Positions 60,338 through 64,000 of a DNA stretch of 64,000 nucleotides are shown in pieces; within the stretch, counting starts at the first letter, position 1, and every line of letters begins with the position of its first letter. Source of the DNA: PGZG01 sp046292765 (GTDB taxonomy: Bacteria > Pseudomonadota > Gammaproteobacteria > Pseudomonadales > Alcanivoracaceae). The translations under genes and the position numbers were made by a program. The stretch is taken from assembly GCA_046292765.1 (NCBI GenBank), contig JBKBQA010000003.1, positions 62,001 through 126,000 on the forward strand, in the 5' to 3' direction. The notes under the pieces were generated by a model that was not told where the DNA came from, made no database searches, and worked only from the letters and a program-made list of their open reading frames with translations.

Positions 60338-61626
60338 TGGCTGACAATGTTCGCTTGCTGGCGGTGCGCTCGCTGATGAAGGTGCTGCCGGCCGACGGCG
60401 GCGGCCAGAGCCTGCGGGATGTGCTGGCCAATCAACTGGTGCTGCTGGCGGCCGAGCGCGGCCTGCTGGCCGACCTGCTGTTCGGGGTCTGCCGTCATTA
60501 CCGGTTGCTGGATGAGTGGCTCAACGGGCAGATGGACAAGCCCCTGAAGGGTTCCGCCCGGGCGGTGCGTCTCGCGCTGCTCTGCGGCATCCACGAACTC
60601 TGGTTCAGCGAGCGCCCGGCCCATGCCATCGTCAATGCCTGGCCGGACATCTGTCGAGCGCTCAACGCGCCTTGGGCCGCCGGGCTTTGCAACGCCGTGC
60701 TGCGCAAGGCCAGTCGCACCAATGCTGCCGAGGTCAGCCGTCATCTGGATGTGCCGCTACGCTGTTCGCTGCCGGATTGGCTCTGGGCGCGACTGGATCA
60801 GGCCTGGCCGGATCAGGCCAACGCCATCGCCGAGGCCGCGCTGACAGCACCGCCATTAACAGTGCGGCTGAGTGACGACAGGGCAGCGGTCGCGCTGCAG
60901 GAGGACGGCGTCACTGTCCGCGCTGGTGTTCTGGCGCCACAGGCGGCCTACCTGTCTCCCGCCCGCCCGGTTCATGCCCTGCCGGGCTTCGCCGAGGGCT
61001 GGCTGTCGGTGCAGGATGAGGCAGCGCAACTACCGGCGCTGTTAATGGAGGCGCCAGCCGATGGCCGGATTCTGGATGCCTGCGCAGCGCCAGGCGGAAA
61101 AACCGGCCAGCTTGCCGAACGCTTTCCCGAGGCGACCTTGCTGGCGCTCGATATAGATGCCAGTCGACTCAAGCGGGTGCAGGACAATCTCGACCGTCTG
61201 CACCGCCATGCCAGCCTGATTGCAGGCGATGCTGCCAATCCGGCGCGTTGGTGGGATAACCAGCCTTTCGATGCGGTGCTGCTCGATGCACCCTGCTCTG
61301 CCACCGGCATCCTGCGTCGTCAGCCGGACCTGAAATGGCACCGGCGCGACAGTGATATCGTTACCCTGTGTGGTTTACAGGCCCGCATACTGGATGCAAT
61401 ATGGCCGCTTGTCAGGCCGGGTGGCATGCTGGTGTACTCCACCTGTTCGATACTTCCTGAAGAAAACGCCGGGCAGGTTGCCGCCTTCCTGGCAAGGCAC
61501 GGGGATGCCCGCGAAGACACGCCCATCGAGGCCCGTTCGGTTGTCACCGCCCATGGCTGCCAGTTGTTGCCGGTGGTGGATGGCCCTGACGGTTTCTTTT
61601 TCGCCCGCCTGCGCAAAGCCCGCTGA
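60337..61626 (+). CDS. rsmB: 16S rRNA m5C967 methyltransferase RsmB
   Basis: RsmB methylates cytosine 967 of 16S rRNA. The 429-residue protein has a NusB-like N-terminal domain (to about residue 140). The methyltransferase domain follows, with CAAPGGKTGQLAE, DAPCS near 316 and YSTCSI near 366, which hold the two active cysteines. The ATG overlaps the fmt stop (TTTGATGG). Length is normal. Confidence 0.96.
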   Translation: MADNVRLLAVRSLMKVLPADGGGQSLRDVLANQLVLLAAERGLLADLLFGVCRHYRLLDEWLNGQMDKPLKGSARAVRLALLCGIHELWFSERPAHAIVNAWPDICRALNAPWAAGLCNAVLRKASRTNAAEVSRHLDVPLRCSLPDWLWARLDQAWPDQANAIAEAALTAPPLTVRLSDDRAAVALQEDGVTVRAGVLAPQAAYLSPARPVHALPGFAEGWLSVQDEAAQLPALLMEAPADGRILDACAAPGGKTGQLAERFPEATLLALDIDASRLKRVQDNLDRLHRHASLIAGDAANPARWWDNQPFDAVLLDAPCSATGILRRQPDLKWHRRDSDIVTLCGLQARILDAIWPLVRPGGMLVYSTCSILPEENAGQVAAFLARHGDAREDTPIEARSVVTAHGCQLLPVVDGPDGFFFARLRKAR

Positions 61627-61665
61627 TATGCCCGCCCGCTGGCCGTCCGCCGCAAGGAGCCTGGC

Positions 61666-63039
61666 ATGAAGATCATCATTCTCGGTGCCGGACAGGTCGG
61701 CGGTACGCTGGCGGAGAATCTCGCCGGCGAGCAGAACGACATCACCGTGGTGGATACCGACGTCGCCCGTCTTGCCGAGCTGGCGGAGCGTCTTGATATT
61801 GGCACCGTCACTGGCCGTGGCTCCTATCCGGCGGTGTTGCGTCAGGCCGGTGCCGAAGACGCGGACATGCTGATCGCCGTCACCAACAGCGACGAAGTGA
61901 ATATGGTGGCCTGTCAGGTGGCCTATTCCCTGTTTCGTACACCGACCAAGATTGCCCGCATCCGCGCTGCTGCCTATTCGCAAAAAGAAAAACTGTTTGG
62001 CAATGATGCCCTGCCCATTGATGTCATCATCAGCCCGGAGCAGGTGGTCACCGATTACATCAAGCGTCTGATCGAACACCCCGGCGCTCTGCAGGTAGTG
62101 AACTTTGCTGGCGGTCGGGTGCAGTTGGTGGCGGTGCGCGCTTATCACGGCGGCCCTTTGGTGGGCAATGCCATTCGCCAGCTGCGCAAGCACATGCCCA
62201 ACGTCGATACCCGGGTGGCTGCGATCTTCCGCCGCAACCGGGCTATCTTGCCGGAAGGCAATACCGTAATTGAAGCAGATGACGAAGTGTTTTTCATTGC
62301 CGCCCGCAACGACATTCGCGCCGTGATGAGCGAGCTGCGCCGGTTGGAGCACAACTACAAGCGAGTGGTGATCGCCGGCGGCGGTAATATCGGTTTTCGC
62401 CTCGCCAAGAGCATCGAGAGCCGCTACAACGTCAAGATCATCGAGCGCAACGAAGAGCGCTGCCATGTGCTGTCGGAGCAGCTTCAGCACACGGTGGTAA
62501 TGCATGGTACCGGAACCGACCGCGACCGGCTGGTAAAGGCGAATATCGAAAGTGCCGATGTGTTCTGCGCCCTGACCAATGATGACGAAGCCAACATCAT
62601 GGCGTCGCTGCTGGCCAAGCGCCTCGGCGCCCGCAAGGTGATGACCCTGATCAGCAACCCGGCCTACGTTGATCTGGTTCAGGGCCATGACATTGATATT
62701 GCCATCTCCCCCCAGCAGGCCACCATTGGCAGCCTGCTCACCCACGTTCGTCGAGGCGACATCGTCAACGTTTACTCGCTGCGCCGTGGTGCCGCTGAGG
62801 CCATTGAAGCGGTGGCCCATGGCGATGCCCGCAGCTCGAAAGTGGTTGGCAAGCGAATCGAGGACATTGATCTGCCGGAGGGCACCACTATTGGCGCCGT
62901 TGTGCGCCATGAAAAAGTGCTTATTGCCCACGACCACATTGTTATCGAGCCGGAGGATCACGTCATACTGTTCGTGATGGACCGCCGTCGTATCCGCGAC
63001 GTCGAAAAACTGTTCCAGGTCGGGTTTACCTTCTTCTGA
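61666..63039 (+). CDS. trkA: Trk system potassium uptake regulator TrkA
   Basis: TrkA is the peripheral NAD-binding gating subunit of the Trk potassium channel. The 457-residue protein has two Rossmann RCK-N halves, starting LGAGQVGGTLAENLA and GGGNIGFRLAKSIE (about residue 240), each with an RCK-C lobe. AAGGAG precedes the ATG. trkH follows two bases after the stop. Confidence 0.96.
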   Translation: MKIIILGAGQVGGTLAENLAGEQNDITVVDTDVARLAELAERLDIGTVTGRGSYPAVLRQAGAEDADMLIAVTNSDEVNMVACQVAYSLFRTPTKIARIRAAAYSQKEKLFGNDALPIDVIISPEQVVTDYIKRLIEHPGALQVVNFAGGRVQLVAVRAYHGGPLVGNAIRQLRKHMPNVDTRVAAIFRRNRAILPEGNTVIEADDEVFFIAARNDIRAVMSELRRLEHNYKRVVIAGGGNIGFRLAKSIESRYNVKIIERNEERCHVLSEQLQHTVVMHGTGTDRDRLVKANIESADVFCALTNDDEANIMASLLAKRLGARKVMTLISNPAYVDLVQGHDIDIAISPQQATIGSLLTHVRRGDIVNVYSLRRGAAEAIEAVAHGDARSSKVVGKRIEDIDLPEGTTIGAVVRHEKVLIAHDHIVIEPEDHVILFVMDRRRIRDVEKLFQVGFTFF

Positions 63040-63040
63040 T

Positions 63041-64000
63041 ATGCATCTGACCCTGATCGCCAAGATCCTCGGTATGCTGCTGATGGTGTTCAGCATCACC
63101 ATGCTGTCACCGGTACTGGTGGCGTGGATTTACAACGATGGCATGCAGCTGCCGTTCTTGACCGCCTTCGCCCTCACCTTCAGTAGCGGGCTGGCGCTGT
63201 GGATGATGTTCTTCCGCGTCCGTGACGAACTTGGCACCCGCGATGGCTTTCTCGTTGTAACGCTTTTCTGGACCGTGTTGGGCATCATCGGCTCGCTGCC
63301 GTTCCTGCTGATTCTCGATATCTCCACCACTGATGCGGTATTTGAATCGATGTCAGGGCTGACAACCACCGGCGCCAGCGTGCTGTCCGGACTCGATGAC
63401 ATGGCGCCGTCACTGCTCTACTACCGCCAGCAGCTGCAATGGCTCGGTGGCATGGGCGTTATCGTGCTGGCGGTGGCGATTCTGCCAATGCTGGGTGTGG
63501 GTGGCATGCAGCTCTACAAGGCCGAAATCCCTGGGCCGATGAAAGAAGCCAAGCTGACACCGCGAATTGCCGAAACCGCCAAGGCGTTGTGGTATGTGTA
63601 CCTGACCGTGACGCTGGCCTGCATTGGTGGCTATTGGCTCGCGGGCATGAACCTGTTCGATGCCATCTGCCACGCCTACAGCACGGTCGCCACCGGCGGT
63701 TTCGCCACCCGGGATGCGAGTCTTGCCGCCTTTGATAGTGCGGCAGTGGACGGCGTGGCCACCTTCTTCATGTTCCTCTGCGGCGCCAGCTTTGCGTTGA
63801 TGTTCTCGGCACTGCGCCGCGGCTCGATCCGCACTTTCTTTCTGGATCCCGAGTTCCGCTTCTACACCGGCCTGATGTTCATCTATCTGGTGGTCGTGTC
63901 GGTGATTCTCTGGATCAATCAGAGCTACGACAGTCTTGGCGATACTCTCCGTCATGCCGCTTTTCAGGTGGCGTCGTTCGGTACCGGCACCGGCCTCACC
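63041..64000 (+). CDS. trkH: Trk potassium channel subunit TrkH (partial, runs off the end)
   Basis: The 320 residues seen have no stop before the window end. The protein is the potassium-conducting membrane subunit. The first filter-like loop has GLTTTGAS and the second VATGGFAT, with about eight helices visible. The ATG at 63041 is two bases after the trkA stop. About a third of the protein is missing. Confidence 0.93.
   Translation, partial: MHLTLIAKILGMLLMVFSITMLSPVLVAWIYNDGMQLPFLTAFALTFSSGLALWMMFFRVRDELGTRDGFLVVTLFWTVLGIIGSLPFLLILDISTTDAVFESMSGLTTTGASVLSGLDDMAPSLLYYRQQLQWLGGMGVIVLAVAILPMLGVGGMQLYKAEIPGPMKEAKLTPRIAETAKALWYVYLTVTLACIGGYWLAGMNLFDAICHAYSTVATGGFATRDASLAAFDSAAVDGVATFFMFLCGASFALMFSALRRGSIRTFFLDPEFRFYTGLMFIYLVVVSVILWINQSYDSLGDTLRHAAFQVASFGTGTGLT

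Overview
The window is a dense stretch of chromosome (roughly 60 % GC by eye, about 66 protein genes, mostly short intergenic gaps) from a gammaproteobacterium of the Pseudomonas/Alcanivorax type. The evidence is gene order and protein character. It opens with dnaN-recF-gyrB, so the replication origin and dnaA should lie just upstream. It then carries plsC, glyS-glyQ and tag. It closes with aroE-hemF-tsaC-dprA-lysM facing away from def-fmt-rsmB-trkA-trkH. From memory, both end blocks sit close together near the origin of Pseudomonas aeruginosa; here they are about 42 kb apart. I cannot name the species from the sequence alone.

Layout. 1-4.8 kb: replication genes, with two perfect ParB-binding parS palindromes inside recF and a strong terminator after gyrB. 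4.8-6.5 kb: a hipB-hipA module with a long inverted-repeat operator, apparently inserted between gyrB and plsC. 6.5-11.7 kb: plsC, glyS, glyQ, tag and a small membrane protein, with a 28-bp palindrome and a 31-bp-arm inverted repeat between genes. 11.7-15.9 kb: DUF4197 lipoprotein, a broken hexapeptide acetyltransferase, a two-domain MFS/PlsC lipid protein, a VanZ-like protein and a DUF4124 protein. 15.9-28.5 kb: a catabolic and stress region with HMG-CoA lyase, a VOC protein, an alpha/beta hydrolase, a periplasmic binding protein, a lipase, OsmC, two long-chain acyl-CoA dehydrogenases with a GntR/FCD regulator, ChrA, Tpx, an amidohydrolase and DUF4336. 28.5-30.4 kb: a toxin-antitoxin patch with an orphan, internally deleted XRE antitoxin and two back-to-back RHH/PIN modules.

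30.4-37.4 kb: ftsX-ftsE-ftsY divergent from two M16 proteases, rsmD and yheT. 37.4-41.8 kb: a large lipoprotein with an internal tandem repeat, a YchJ-like protein, an ankyrin protein and cspA. 41.9-51.4 kb: argA-ilvD, a duplicated DsbA-like protein with MAPEG and DUF423 proteins, thiS-thiG, an orphan RHH protein, a MATE pump, trmB and a YheV-like zinc protein. 51.4-64 kb: prlC, a gamma carbonic anhydrase and the conserved aroE-to-trkH block; trkH runs off the end.

How the genes work together. The two acyl-CoA dehydrogenases, lipase, hydrolase, HMG-CoA lyase and GntR/FCD regulator suggest lipid or branched-chain acid catabolism. The lyase/VOC divergent promoter holds two identical TTGTATGCAA sites exactly 63 bp apart, and a related ATGTATACAA site precedes the second dehydrogenase. 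This looks like a small regulon. No rRNA, tRNA, CRISPR array or intact insertion sequence was seen.
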